In this document: one piece after another, positions 11,570-21,559 of the stretch | Position numbering within the stretch: the first letter of the stretch is position 1 | How the letters are laid out: every line of letters starts with the position of its first letter | Assembly: GCA_963932465.1 (NCBI GenBank) | Contig: OZ010800.1 | Span: forward strand, 92,582,307-92,646,306 | Direction: 5' to 3' | DNA: 64,000 bases | Origin: Maratus speciosus | Lineage: Eukaryota; Arthropoda; Arachnida; Araneae; Salticidae | Translations under genes and position numbers: made by a program | The notes under the pieces: generated by a model | The model's database searches: none | Told to the model about the DNA's origin: nothing | Seen by the model: only the letters and a program-made list of their open reading frames with translations

Positions 11570-12343
11570 CTAATTGTTCTTTTGCTCTTTTGGTTGTTTT
11601 GTAACTGCGGCCTTCTCGCGGGTCAACCTCTTCAATTCATTTCCTGTATCATTAACAAATTTTGCTGTTAGTGTTCTTCCAGACTGTTTATCTGAGCCAA
11701 TTTCCTCACTTTATTTAATCTCTTAGTTTTAATAGTCAGGGATGTCACAGGGGACAATTCTGTAATTGTTTTTCGAACCAGTTTTTCCCCCAAAAAAATA
11801 TTTTACTTATGTTTTGACAACATTTACAAGAGAAATATAGTTCAAAATGTATTTTTTAAAAATAATGCCGCGAACACACTATAAAAATAGTTGCCTGTGG
11901 CAGTCCAGAATAGCTTTCATGATTACTGACTTTGACTCTGAAATCTCACTAGCAGGAGAATTAATGGATCTGCAGTGCCTATGAATAAGTTAAGAAGCAG
12001 CTGCAAAATGATAACTTTTAAAAACATGCCTGTTTGGAGACCAAAGGCCACTTCTTTAAAACCTTGGATGGCGGTTTCAACAGTTTCTACTCTGCTTTAA
12101 GCGATAGTTAAAAGCTGAATGACCTGTAACATTGTTAGAAGGAAACCTTAATGAGTTCGAAGTCACGATTCTTGTACATATACTTAATAGGTTTTTAAGG
12201 ATTTAAAGAAAGCAACATCCAAAGGTTGGAACCTGTGGGTTGTATCTACAGGTAATTGCATACAATAATGTTATTTTCCTGGGAGAAAACTATAGCATCA
12301 ATGTTTTTGCTGTGTGTCGAATGGCCATGAAGCAAGAACACTA
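11570..12343 (-). pseudogene. pogo/Tigger-like DDE transposase remnant
   Basis: On the minus strand, starting at 12343, the reading is VFLLHGHSTHSKNIDAI and ENNIIVCNYL. After a one-base frame change it continues PVDTTHRFQPLDVAFFKSLK, then ETVETAIQGFKEVAFGLQTG, and ends near LKRLTREKAAVTKQPKEQKN before TAG at 11570-11572. The pair LLDGH-SH and PPHTTH-QPLDV is the hallmark of pogo/jerky-type DDE domains, and the A-I-GF-..G.-P block follows it in that family. The Asp of LLDGH is His here, so a catalytic residue is lost, and several stops and shifts break the frame. The N-terminal HTH and first catalytic Asp are absent. Upstream is a (GTT)n-rich tract ending TTTTTAG, which may be an acceptor-like join or an insertion. 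Confidence 0.78.
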
Positions 12344-12764
12344 AAAACAACAACAACAAATAAATACAAATACATAGAAAATAAAATTAATTGCAAACAC
12401 AATATATTGCATAAACATTTAAAAGATATTTTTTATGTTTAAACAGGCCTAAACTATGTAAAGAAATTCTGAAGAAAAAAAATCAAAAACTCAAAAGCTT
12501 GCATGGAGATAGTAATCCATTATAAAATATAAAAAAATAAAAATAATAATGTCCAAAGGGTACAGCCCTCGAAATTCATTACTTACTTTTGAAATTAATG
12601 ATCATATATCTGGTCCAATTTAAGCAATTCAAATTGGAGCATTTTCTCTGGTGCGAGCACTGATGCTGTGTGACTACGCACGACGATTTGATTATTGTAA
12701 TTTCATGCCCAACTCCTTAGAGGAAAATCCTCCGTTCTTTTGAGACATTATGTGGACAGATGTG
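12344..12764. other. Spacer between two transposase remnants
   Basis: (ACA)n-rich and A-rich on the left, then more balanced composition from 12600 that may be a decayed N-terminal part of the next transposase. No motif was recognised there. Confidence 0.4.
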
Positions 12765-13317
12765 TAAATGTTTACGTGGGGTGGCATTGTGAACGTGCAT
12801 AATGTGCATTACTGGTCTCTGGAAAACCTCCAAATCGCGCGCATAGTACGACACGTGTGGCGAGGTGTATGGGGAACCCATGTTGTTGGACCCATCGTCT
12901 ACGATGGACCATCTGCTACGACACACGGTACGTGACTGGTATGAAGATCTGCCTCACCGACATGCATGCCGGATGTGGTTTCAACATGATGGGGTCCTCT
13001 CCGCATAAAACATCCAACGGCCGGGCGCATCTGTCCATCAAATTCGGTAAACAGATCCTTGGATATGGTGGTTTGGTAGAGCGGCCACCGCTTTCGCCGG
13101 ACATGACTCCCATGGACATCTACCTCTGAGGTGACATCAAGGCATAGGTATATATGACTGAGACCAATTCTTTGGTTTATCTGAAGCAGCGCATCATCCT
13201 TGATTGTCGCACAGTCTGCACACCTGCTATGTGTCCAGGACTCAGTACTGATCATCACTGTCACGCATTCAGTTATGCTTTGCCACCAATGGAAAAGACT
13301 TTGAGAAGTATCTTTAG
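12765..13317 (+). pseudogene. Tc1/mariner-superfamily (DDE_3-like) transposase remnant
   Basis: Frames on the plus strand give GGIVNVHNVHYWSLENLQ, then VWGTHVVGPIVYDG, MWFQHDGV, then LSIKFGKQILGYGGLVERPP and LSPDMTPMDIYL followed by GDIKA, LKQRI, RIQLCFATNGKDFEKYL and TAG at 13315-13317. The order HNxHYW-ENP, VWxGIVG-IGP, WFQHDGAPPH, RGG-WPPRSPDLTPLDFFLWG-K and C-NG-HFE-L is typical of the arthropod transposases that carry a DUF4817-type HTH. Two catalytic Asp positions (HDG and SPD) are still readable in separate frames. TGA replaces the Trp of FLWG, and there are several frameshifts. The 5' third is missing. Its base composition is visibly richer in GC than the surroundings. Confidence 0.8.
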
Positions 13318-16221
13318 TACATTCCGCCATTTGATGTATTCGTTTTTTATAGTAGACCGTTTTCTGATATTATAATAAATTGATATTTATATTTTTGTTT
13401 AATTTCAATATTTCATTCTTCGCTTTGTATACGACCCCTCCAATTTTTTAGATGAAATAACCCTCTTTTGAAATTCCCTGATTTGGCGATACCGGCTAAA
13501 GGTGGTTTCGCCGTAAAAAGGATATAGCATCCTGAATTTGATCTCCAATTACTATAATTAATCTTTTAAGTGATCCTTCATTGAAAGACAAAATCATGTG
13601 CAAAAATCTCAAACTTTGTAATTTAATAACTATGTCAATTTTTGTAGTACATATGTCAAACTTTTGTATTATATCTTTTATGATATGTGTAAACTTTTAC
13701 TAAATATAACTATAGGGACTGGAGCATCGTATAAAATGTTAGTTTTCGTAATTTTTATAAAACTGATTTTTTTTTTTACTTTAAATTATGTCACAACATG
13801 AATATTTACCTCATTTAAAAGATTTTTGTAATTGGAACTATATGTCTATGACCAACGGTTGAGAAATTAAAGGTCGAAGATAGATAACATATTGCTCCCT
13901 GTATATATTTAAAAATAATATAAGGTTATAAATATAAAGATAGTGTAGCACAGTAAAAATATTATATATTTGTAATTTGATATAACTATGAAGCTATTCT
14001 TTTATTTATTTTCAATCATAATTTTATGCATTATTTTCATTTGTTTGAGCTATTGTATTGTTCATTGTTTAATTGTAAAATATAGAAATTCGAAGAATCG
14101 GTAAGAAAATAAAATACATGTAAATGTTTACATTAAAATGTAAAACAGTTTACTGCGTTGCTGAAAAATTCACTAGATCTATCCTATATTTCTATATATG
14201 CATCAATTTTATATTACAGTTGAATAAATTTATTCATGGACTGTAATGTCATAACTGTTTCATCAGTAAGTAATAAAAAGATCTAAAGATGTTTTTTTTA
14301 TATTAATGAATGAACACAGAAGAATTCGATGTGCAACTTGTTTCACTCATAAGGATCCATTGTTTTAAAACGGATTTTCAGCCAACAGAAATAGAGATGC
14401 GTAAGGAATATAAAGTTATAATCCTGCGAATTAAAATAATTAAGATAGTAAAATGTGTATAATAGATATTAGAATGAACGAGGAAAGAAGTTATTGAATT
14501 TACATTGCTTATTTAGGCTTATTAACCTTTAAAATATTTGTTAATCTCTGCTATATTTAACAATAATATGATTAGACGAGTCGTTCTTTCGTAATGTTTC
14601 AAGTTAGACATTAAAATTTAACTAAATAGACGAATATTGATTTCTTCGGATAAATAAAACATAATTAATTACTACTATTTTGTATGAAATCTAAATGTAT
14701 TGCTAAATTCCATACAATGTAAAATTCTTTCAAATATTTATGGGAGATTGTTTTGCTCAAATTAATGACAATTGTTTTTATTCATTGTGACATAAGAGTA
14801 TTTGATCTAGCATATCAGAAATATTTTTGTGTTGTAGATGCAGTTTAATATGTGGTATCCTTATAAACGTACGATTGAAATGTTCCTACGGAATAATAAA
14901 AAGAAATTGAAACACACATTCCAGAAATTTATATTGGGGAGCCAGAAAATAAAGCAGTTTATAATTTTGGTGTTTAATGTAATCTTTAAATTATGGCTAT
15001 AAAGTATGAAGTCAATCGGAATTTTTTAACCTAAACAAAACTAATTAGATCGCTTTGGGACATATTGTTCGTATGAAAGCAACATAATATTTTTTTTATT
15101 TGGCATTACATAAGGTGAGCTTGACTGAATTAATTGCAAATGCTGAATGGAATACTTTATTACAAATTATTACCTGTATGAAAGTACAAACCTTTATAGC
15201 TAACAGTTTTTAAAAATCTATTGTATAAATTGCTTGTAAATAGTCAATAGAAATTATGTTTTTAATTCAGAATTTTCAGTTTTTTCTATTTGATGTTGAG
15301 ATTAATAAATAATTTTTATATCCTACAATCTCTAATGAAAGGAAACGAAAAACTTACATGCATTTTACGTCAATAATACATTCTTCGAAACATCTCCTAT
15401 TTTTCTTTGAATAGCAATCATTAAATACAAGTACTTTAATTATTTAACTGTACTGAATTAAAATGAGGAATTGCGTTGACTATTTTCATGGGAAACTTTC
15501 ACAACAATATGACGCCCCCATAAAATGAATATTTATAAATGATATAAGGGTACTGAAAGACAAAGTTTTTGAGGACAGAATGATTTTATAAATTTGGACT
15601 AGAATGAATTTAAATACATTTTTAATTTATATTTCTTTCGATTATATTCCTAAGATTTAAATGGTCGAAACCACCATACATACTTAATAAACATAAAAAA
15701 GGAGAGTTATCTCGCTTATGTGTTGAAATTATTGAACTCTGTTTATAATAACGGCTGAAGTAATTTATTTTTAGGTTTGGTGTCAAGCATATGTAGAATT
15801 AGATAACTAATTATACAGTTCCTCTGGCTCGGTCAATAATTTACATAATAATACCTTGAACAACATTAAAAGTTTTAAAAATATTTATATGAATAACACA
15901 TGTTTTACTTTAAATCCAATAAGTTATTTAACGACCAATCTAAATTTTTCAGTTTTAAGGAATGCAGAATATATTTAAAATACATATTTGATGATAGGTT
16001 GTTATTGTTTAAATACTGATATATATAACTATTCATAAAATTTATTATTGTACTGACTTGTATACCTAAAATCATTAAATTGGATTTAGGGATTGCACTC
16101 ATATGCATAAAATATTGAACTTACTTATCACATGTATCATTGGGAGAATTATCGAAATTAATGTAATAAGGATACATTATGAAGAATACAGTAGAAATTA
16201 GTAAACAATTGTATATATATA
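13318..16221. other. Long AT-rich stretch, nothing recognised
   Basis: A GGCGATACCGGCTAAAGG and TTTCGCCGTAAA pair near 13490-13520 may be part of the transposon end. The rest (13.5-16.2 kb) has dense stops in all frames and no recognisable repeats. The 67-codon frame at 15905-16108 (minus) looks like chance. Confidence 0.5.
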
Positions 16222-16620
16222 CTAGGGGGTTCGCCCCCTGCAAGCTATGCTCGCCAATCCCCGTTCAGACACCGCAGAATCTAAAAACACGCTAATCTAA
16301 TGAGTTTTAAAAATATTAGAGAAGGTTGAATTATACTGAAAAAAGCTGTGCAGATCTCCCTGTAAACGGGTTTCCATTCAATTCCCTTTGATTGCAAAAA
16401 ATTGATGCCGAATCAGTTGCTGTTAAGAGATCCAATGGTTGTTTTCCTTTTGATTAAAGATGATCAGTTAAACATTTGAAAAGAAGCTAAAATAAAATGA
16501 ATTAAGCATACAGAGTCTTTGTCAACCGATATTTTAAAACAATCTCTATAACAATAGCCTAAGTCATGGACTATCATCAAATGTTCCGGGCGGAGCACTT
16601 CCCTTTTTAGACTATAGGTG
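16222..16620 (-). mobile_element. Repeat with GC-hairpin terminus, Helitron-like 3' end (tentative)
   Basis: A TA-dinucleotide run is followed by CTAGGGGGTTCGCCCCCTGC. AGGGGG and CCCCCT form a six-pair stem with a TTCG loop. On the minus strand this reads as a GC hairpin followed directly by AGT and an AT run, resembling the hairpin-CTAGT end of Helitron-type elements, although the usual spacer between hairpin and CTRR is missing. The 400 bases behind it look like one old repeat copy, including a TCATGGACTATCATCAAATG word, without an intact ORF. Confidence 0.4.
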
Positions 16621-16639
16621 CTATTTTGGTACTTTAAAA

Positions 16640-17580
16640 TTAGCCAGGCACAGATGATAAGTCGCCAAATATTATTCTATCCCCATCATTTCATCTATAT
16701 TATAATAGTTCAAGTCATCAACTGCCATAAACAAATACAGTCTGATCCCTTCGCCTTCCATATGAAAATTTGCCACAGATATCAATACGACCCATATTGG
16801 CGCGATTTTTTTTTACGCCAATTTGGGGAAAACATCAGCAGCATAAACAACAACATCGAGCTTACCATATCAAGTAAAATAACGATACTTTGGCGCCATT
16901 TAAGTACCTGTTGTGTATATGACAATGGCGTCAGAAAAAAAATATCGCTCCAATGTCGGACCGTATACGGCATTTGTGCCGAAAATTTTCCATTTTGATT
17001 AAAAAAAAAAAAAAAAAAAAAAAATCGAATAAAACTACATAAAAGTTGTTATGGTCTCAAAGAATTCTTGGTACTGTTACCCTATCCTGGTGCAAATCTC
17101 GCTAATAGCTTTTTTTGAACTCGCCAGTTAGCATTTTTTTTTTCGAGAGGTAAATTAAAACATTGATTTGAAATAAAATGCCATGGTTTGTTGCATTATT
17201 TAATGTTTGGACAGATGTCATATACGTACCGCAGGTTTGGCGTGATTTTTTTTTTTAACGAAAATTTGGAGAAGACCTTGTTTTCGAATTCCAGTTATAT
17301 ATGTATTTTTGATACAACTTATTATCCCGTCGACCAAAAATCTATCGCCAAACTATAAGATTAAACGTTAATAATGGTTGATCGTAAATGTCACATTCAC
17401 TTGACTTTAAGCAAGTTACACGTGTTAACGTCATCAAGTTTTTTTTATTTCGCCAATTTATTTGTATATTTATTAATGTTATACGAATTTACATGTTCTT
17501 TCGTTATTTAAAATAAAAATTGTGTCAATTTGTATAATTTGGCGAAATTGGTCGACGAAATAACTAAGTAACTTTTTAAA
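16640..17580. repeat. Two-unit ~440-bp tandem repeat rich in CGCCAA/GGCGA words
   Basis: ATTGGCGCGATTTTTTTTTA (about 16796) and TTTGGCGTGATTTTTTTTTT (about 17236) are the clearest paired words, 440 bases apart, each followed by AATTTGGRGAARAC-like text. The block begins with GCACAGATGATAAGTCGCCA, related to the ends of the 7742-8655 element, and finishes near TTTGGCGAAATTGGTCGACG (17539). A 24-base poly-A is at 17001-17024. It is probably a non-autonomous DNA transposon with internal duplication, but the borders are not certain. Confidence 0.4.
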
Positions 17581-19017
17581 GAGTTTATTTGATTTTCTAC
17601 TCAAGCAATATACAGAAATATAACTAATCTATTATCCACTTAAATTTTTAAATAAGTAATTGAATACAATGCCAGATTTTGCAGTACTATTATGAAAAAA
17701 TAGTACTGCATTTTTAGTACATTACCGCGAAATACGCTATGAAAAGGTTTTTTCAATCAAGTTATGTGTAACTTAAATCAAGTATAATATAATTTGCATT
17801 ACTTTTTTTGAAGATTTTATCTCTATTTAATTATTAAAGGATTATTTTCGTATTAAAGTAATTCAGTCAAATTCAATTACAGTTAGCACCTTTGTGAAAT
17901 ACGATAAATGTCAAAGACTAGACATTTTATACATAAAAAGATTCATATAAAAATATATTAGATTACGCGTTTAAGGTTTGCATACTAATGCAACGCATAT
18001 TGTGTATATCATTATCAACATGAATAGAATAATATAAAAATATATTATACATAATATTTAAAAGATATGATTTAAACTTTTTATTTCATTCCAGGATTCA
18101 ATTAATTTTTCCATTTCATAATATTGTACACGAAATTCATTGTCTGTGCACAATATACTTTTCTATACATTTTTTTTGTTAATTTTGTATCCTTTAGCAC
18201 TTTGTCGACTGCTCATTTTAGAGCGTAAAAGAAAAAAAAAATATGCTGAATAAAGTGTCTATACAATTCTAAAAATAGCTTTTCGAAAGTTTTGAATACA
18301 GTATTGAAAAGCGTTTATACGAAACAATATGTATTTATACGATATATTTGACCACATTTTTTGAGACTGTAAGAAATTTCAAACGAAGTACATGGAATGT
18401 AAAACATTTCTTGGCAAAAAAAATTGAAAAAAATGTCTACGTTACGAACTTTCAAAACACTTTTGGGAGAGATAGGATTTTCCATTATTTCAATAGACAG
18501 ATTTCACAAGAAAGAAACAGCAGTGTCTATAGTAATAAAAGAAAGTTTCGGTTCAAAGCGATGGTTAACGAAGTCTACCGCACTTGCCAAACTGGAAATT
18601 TTTGTGAGGACACGCTACGTCCTCTCCTTGTGCACCGATTTTAAAATTTTGTTACTTAATCTACATATTAAATTAAAACGACAATGAACTATCATAAAAA
18701 ATTAACCCTTTTCATTGCGATCTCGAAAAGCGCTAACGCATAACCAGAAACCACTTTAGGCATCTGGAGGTAACGAACGTAGCAACGAACCGACCGTTAG
18801 ATTTTCTTTGTGTTTTTTCCCCCTATTTTTGATTTAACCTTAATCGAAGAAATCACTCAATGCAGTTAAAATTAGAAAACATATTCCGAAAAATCGCAGT
18901 CATACGCAATCAGTTAAATGCCGCAATATGTTTTTCTAAAAAGGGTGTTTTTTTTTGCCTTCTTTTTTCTCTCTTGTAGCAACGCCAACAAACCAAAGTG
19001 CCAAAGTGCCAAAACAA
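17581..19017. other. AT-rich; unassigned less-AT patch 18350-18860
   Basis: Two overlapping frames of 98 and 87 codons (18348-18644, 18424-18687) have no recognisable domain. The text around 18715-18800 (GCGCTAACGCATAACC, GGAGGTAACGAACG) is less AT-rich and may belong to an old repeat. No function is assigned. Confidence 0.4.
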
Positions 19018-19450
19018 AATATTTCAAATGAAAATCAAATTTCAAATTAATTGCTTAAAAGGCAATTTTATTTTGAAATTTGATTTTAATTTGAAATACT
19101 GTATGCAATGCGAATGTTTCTCTCTGGAAAAAATTCCAAGTATTAATATAGTTTCAATCGATGCTGGATTTAATTAAGTTTCGTGTTTGACGCATGTATG
19201 CGACTCAATATATATATTTCATCTTGTGCTGCGTTTGTAGCCTTGTAAACATGTAATGGCGCAGAGGCCAACATATAATACTGAGAAAATTTTCCAGGCT
19301 GGGTATCGTTCCATGTGGTTTAGTCGGTAGAATGCAAGTGCGCTATACTGATAACCCGGGTTCGAGTCTCGGCATGGAATATTTTTCACCAAGTAGGCTT
19401 TTGCGTCTTTTAAGCAATTAATTTGAAATTTGATTTTCATTTGAAATATT
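19018..19450. repeat. Inverted repeat with a perfect 40-bp core enclosing a tRNA-like sequence
   Basis: 19021-19060 is the exact reverse complement of 19408-19447, and the pairing extends a few bases outward. A third related arm at about 19056-19100 makes the left side itself a hairpin. Downstream of the third arm (19095-19150) and of the right arm (19447-19497), the sequences TATGCAA-GCGA, TGGAAAAAATTCCAA and TATTAATA match each other directly. A tRNA-like sequence lies between the arms. This is probably a composite non-autonomous element. Confidence 0.7.
19309..19379 (+). tRNA. tRNA-like pseudogene (Glu-like), possibly a SINE head
   Basis: The 71 bases have a perfect seven-pair acceptor stem (TTCCATG/CATGGAA), an A-box-like TGGTTTAGTCGGTAG, a B box GGTTCGAGTCT, and a T arm CCGGG-TTCGAGT-CTCGG that pairs fully with one G-T. 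The pattern is closest to tRNA-Glu genes. The anticodon arm (CAAGT-GCGCTAT-ACTGA) has only three of five pairs, and position 33 is C instead of T, so it is unlikely to be a working tRNA. There is no CCA, as expected in a nuclear gene. TTTTT follows within a few bases and could end Pol III transcription. Confidence 0.65.
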
Positions 19451-19873
19451 GTATGCAAGGCGACTATTTCTCACTGGAAAAAATTCCAAATATTAATACT
19501 GTGATGATTCTTGTCATAAATACTGTGATGAATTTTAAAGTAAAGTTTTGTTTGAAAGATAATATCTTATATTTTTACCGTACTTTTTTAGCAAATATCG
19601 CTATTTTGGAGTTTTATTCCTCTAATATATTTTTAATTTTTCCATTTAACAAACAATGCTTATCAACTGACATCTTTTTTCGTTATGTTCTAACCTTGAT
19701 CTTGTATTCAAGCTTGATATTCAGAATGTGTAAGTTTTTCAATGTGTTGTGATTTGTCATTGCTTTATTAAATAAGAACATGGATCCTAACGGATATTAA
19801 TATAACTCTTATTTATAGAACGACATGATAAGCCCTATTTAATTTTTTATTCCCGTGTATATTGTATTTTGTG
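19451..19873. other. AT-rich spacer
   Basis: The 109-codon frame at 19423-19752 starts inside the inverted repeat and is rich in Phe, Ile and Leu. I treat it as chance. Confidence 0.4.
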
Positions 19874-19921
19874 AATATGAGCTAAATATATACAAATAGC
19901 AAATAAAGCCTTTGTGCAACA

Positions 19922-20325
19922 ATATTAAAAAGCAGAAAAACCAACGTTTAAAATGCACAAATAATATATGAAAAGCAGCAAACAGCTGTTTCGAATCTAC
20001 TAGCGAGATTCTTCTTCAGTGCAAAAGGAACAGAGTGCTAGAAAAAGCAAGGCTGAGCAAAATCATAGACAGAGACGCGCTGGCTTTTATACCCTATGCG
20101 GGTGGCGAAGGCGCCGAAACAACCAATGAGAGAGAAGCAGTGGAAACGACTGGGTGGACAAGTAGCGACATCTACCGGAGAAGTAGAGAAAAGAAACCAA
20201 AAAAGGGGAATTAAATTAACGCTTTCCAAATACTTGGAAAATCTGGAGTACTAGATAAGTCATTGACTAAAGAGTGAGAATTTTTAATGATATGGTAAGC
20301 TTCCCAAAAATCAAGATCAAGGTTA
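19922..20325 (-). repeat. Left (inverted) arm of Penelope-like element 1
   Basis: Reverse complement of 20597-21000. Positions map as x + y = 40922 with no indel. It carries an inverted copy of the 3' end of the endonuclease frame, the TATAAAAG word (20084-20091 on the minus strand) and a hammerhead motif. The open frames inside (for example 63 codons at 20038-20229) are the same reading seen twice and are not genes. Confidence 0.95.
19978..20022 (-). ncRNA. Hammerhead ribozyme, left arm of element 1
   Basis: Mirror copy of the motif at 20900-20944, on the minus strand: CTGAAGA core, helix II GAATC/GATTC, then GAAAC-AGCTGT-T. See the right-arm copy for the structural argument. Confidence 0.75.
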
Positions 20326-20334
20326 TCTAGGCGA

Positions 20335-20395
20335 TTATCTAGGCGATCAACGGGATGTTTGAGAATCTCAAACACCCCGTTGATCGCCTAGATAA
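20335..20395. repeat. 30-bp junction palindrome of element 1
   Basis: 20335-20364 and 20366-20395 are reverse complements with one mismatch and a single central base. Just upstream, TTATCTAGGCGA is directly duplicated (20323-20334 and 20335-20346), so the join between inverted arm and coding part carries a short template-switch footprint. Confidence 0.9.
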
Positions 20396-20711
20396 TTGGG
20401 GCATTTACCAGATCTCTTGTCAGTGTGGTCTTTCTTATATTGGTCAGACTAAACGTGCTCTTAGATTTCGTTTAAAAGAGCATGAAGGTTATGTTAAAAA
20501 TCAGGAGCTCAAACGTTCTTCTATTGCTCAACATTCTAGGTCTTCTCAACATAGGTTCGATTTTTCCTCAGCCATCATTATCCAAAAATGTCCTTCTAAC
20601 CTTGATCTTGATTTTTGGGAAGCTTACCATATCATTAAAAATTCTCACTCTTTAGTCAATGACTTATCTAGTACTCCAGATTTTCCAAGTATTTGGAAAG
20701 CGTTAATTTAA
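20366..20711 (+). pseudogene. GIY-YIG endonuclease domain of a Penelope-like polyprotein, 5'-truncated
   Basis: The frame reads LKHPVDRLDNWGIYQISCQ, CGLSYIGQTKRALRFRLKEH and DLDFWEAYHIIK, and ends TAA at 709-711 of the 20-kb block. GIYQ, then YIGQTKR about 13 residues later, then R...H is the GIY-YIG nuclease core, which in Penelope-like elements sits at the C terminus of the reverse transcriptase and nicks target DNA. The stretch after it (SSIAQH, F..A.I, DFWEAYHI) is shared with the second element at 62.7 kb. The open frame runs back to an ATG at 20355, but that ATG belongs to the junction palindrome and is not a real start. There are no internal stops, so the domain may be structurally intact although it lacks its polymerase. 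Confidence 0.92.
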
Positions 20712-20830
20712 TTCCCCTTTTTTGGTTTCTTTTCTCTACTTCTCCGGTAGATGTCGCTACTTGTCCACCCAGTCGTTTCCACTGCTTCTCTCTCATTGGT
20801 TGTTTCGGCGCCTTCGCCACCCGCATAGGG

Positions 20831-20838
20831 TATAAAAG
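20831..20838 (+). promoter_or_regulatory. TATA box of the Penelope-like terminal repeat
   Basis: GGGTATAAAAGCC in a locally GC-rich block, with an ATTGGTT (CCAAT-like) word about 35 bases upstream. The same site is present inverted at 20084-20091. Confidence 0.55.
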
Positions 20839-20899
20839 CCAGCGCGTCTCTGTCTATGATTTTGCTCAGCCTTGCTTTTTCTAGCACGCTGTTCCTTTT

Positions 20900-20944
20900 G
20901 CACTGAAGAAGAATCTCGCTAGTAGATTCGAAACAGCTGTTTGC
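20900..20944 (+). ncRNA. Hammerhead ribozyme, right arm of element 1
   Basis: The core CTGAAGA (20903-20909, fits CUGANGA) is followed by helix II GAATC/GATTC (20911-20915 with 20925-20929) and GAAA (20930-20933). Next come a self-complementary helix III, ACAGCTGT, and a GTT cleavage triplet (20939-20941). Helix I is GCA/TGC at the base. One unpaired purine sits between core and helix II, also true of element 2. Hammerhead motifs with such a minimal helix III are known in Penelope-like elements. Activity is inferred, not shown. Confidence 0.82.
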
Positions 20945-21157
20945 TGCTTTTCATATATTATTTGTGCATTTTAAACGTTGGTTTTTCTGCTTTTTAATAT
21001 GAGCTAAATAGATTATGAATGTTTTATAGGAAAAGACTGATCTGGGAAATAGAAAAAAACAAGTAAGAAAAATCATGCGTTAAGCATAGATTATAAAAGA
21101 CTTTCAAACACTTCTTAAATGCTTTAAGAAGACAGCGTAATTTAGGGAAATAATGTA

Positions 21158-21358
21158 CACTGTTAAAAATTTGCAGCATTCTGGCAGGTCATTTGACCGT
21201 TTTTTCCGAAAACGGTTACGCAACCGTAATTTTAACATTATTTTGACCATATTATTGGCCATTTTATGGTCAGAATATAGTTGAATTATGGTTATGAAAC
21301 CGTTTTTTCAATAAACGGTCGGATGACCTGCCAGAATGCTGCAAAATTTTTAACAGTG
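21158..21358. mobile_element. 201-bp MITE, TA-flanked, TIR CACTGTTAAAAAT
   Basis: The element starts CACTGTTAAAAATTTGCAGC and ends with the reverse complement; ATTCTGGCAGGTCAT then continues the pairing. Inside, GACCGTTT and AAACGG words extend the foldback almost to the centre. TA flanks both ends (21156-21157 and 21359-21360), as for Tc1/mariner-type insertion. No ORF. Confidence 0.9.
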
Positions 21359-21360
21359 TA

Positions 21361-21559
21361 AATAAAATAACTAAGTAAACATAAAGACGCTTAAAACATT
21401 TGAAAAACTGATTTCAGCTGTTATCATCCATGGCCAAATATGTTTTCCAATTCTTTTGAACAGTCCATTGATATATATGCTATATAATTGAAAAATTTGT
21501 TTATCAAGAAAACACATAACATGTTTAAATTCTCTTTCAGCAATTTATACTAATATATG
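21361..21559. other. Short AT-rich spacer
   Basis: Nothing recognised. Confidence 0.4.

Larger units (their letters stand above)
19889..20995 (+). mobile_element. Penelope-like element 1, inverted-arm insertion
   Basis: A 15-base sequence, AATATGAGCTAAATA, occurs on both sides (19874-19888 and 20996-21010) and is the target-site duplication. Inside lies a 33-base extension on the left (19889-19921), an inverted arm (19922-20325), a junction palindrome, a GIY-YIG endonuclease frame, and the matching arm (20597-21000). Terminal repeats in inverted order, a short extension and strong 5' truncation are known traits of Penelope-like retroelements. The two 404-base arms match without gaps and with very few mismatches, so the insertion looks young. 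The reverse-transcriptase domain is absent, so it cannot move alone. Confidence 0.92.
20597..21000 (+). repeat. Right arm of Penelope-like element 1 (pseudo-LTR-like)
   Basis: It holds the last 115 bases of the endonuclease frame, the 3' untranslated part, TATAAAAG at 20831-20838, and a hammerhead motif followed by the element's end. A promoter-like TATA box about 70 bases upstream of the ribozyme fits the idea that this block serves as the transcription start region when an intact copy lies downstream. Confidence 0.9.

Noticed and set aside
16618..16998. 126-codon open frame
   Set aside because: Lies in a two-unit repeat, has no domain, and the second unit does not preserve the frame.
20038..20884. 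Two identical 63-codon frames at 20038-20229 (minus) and 20693-20884 (plus)
   Set aside because: Same non-coding 3' region seen in both inverted arms of the Penelope-like element.
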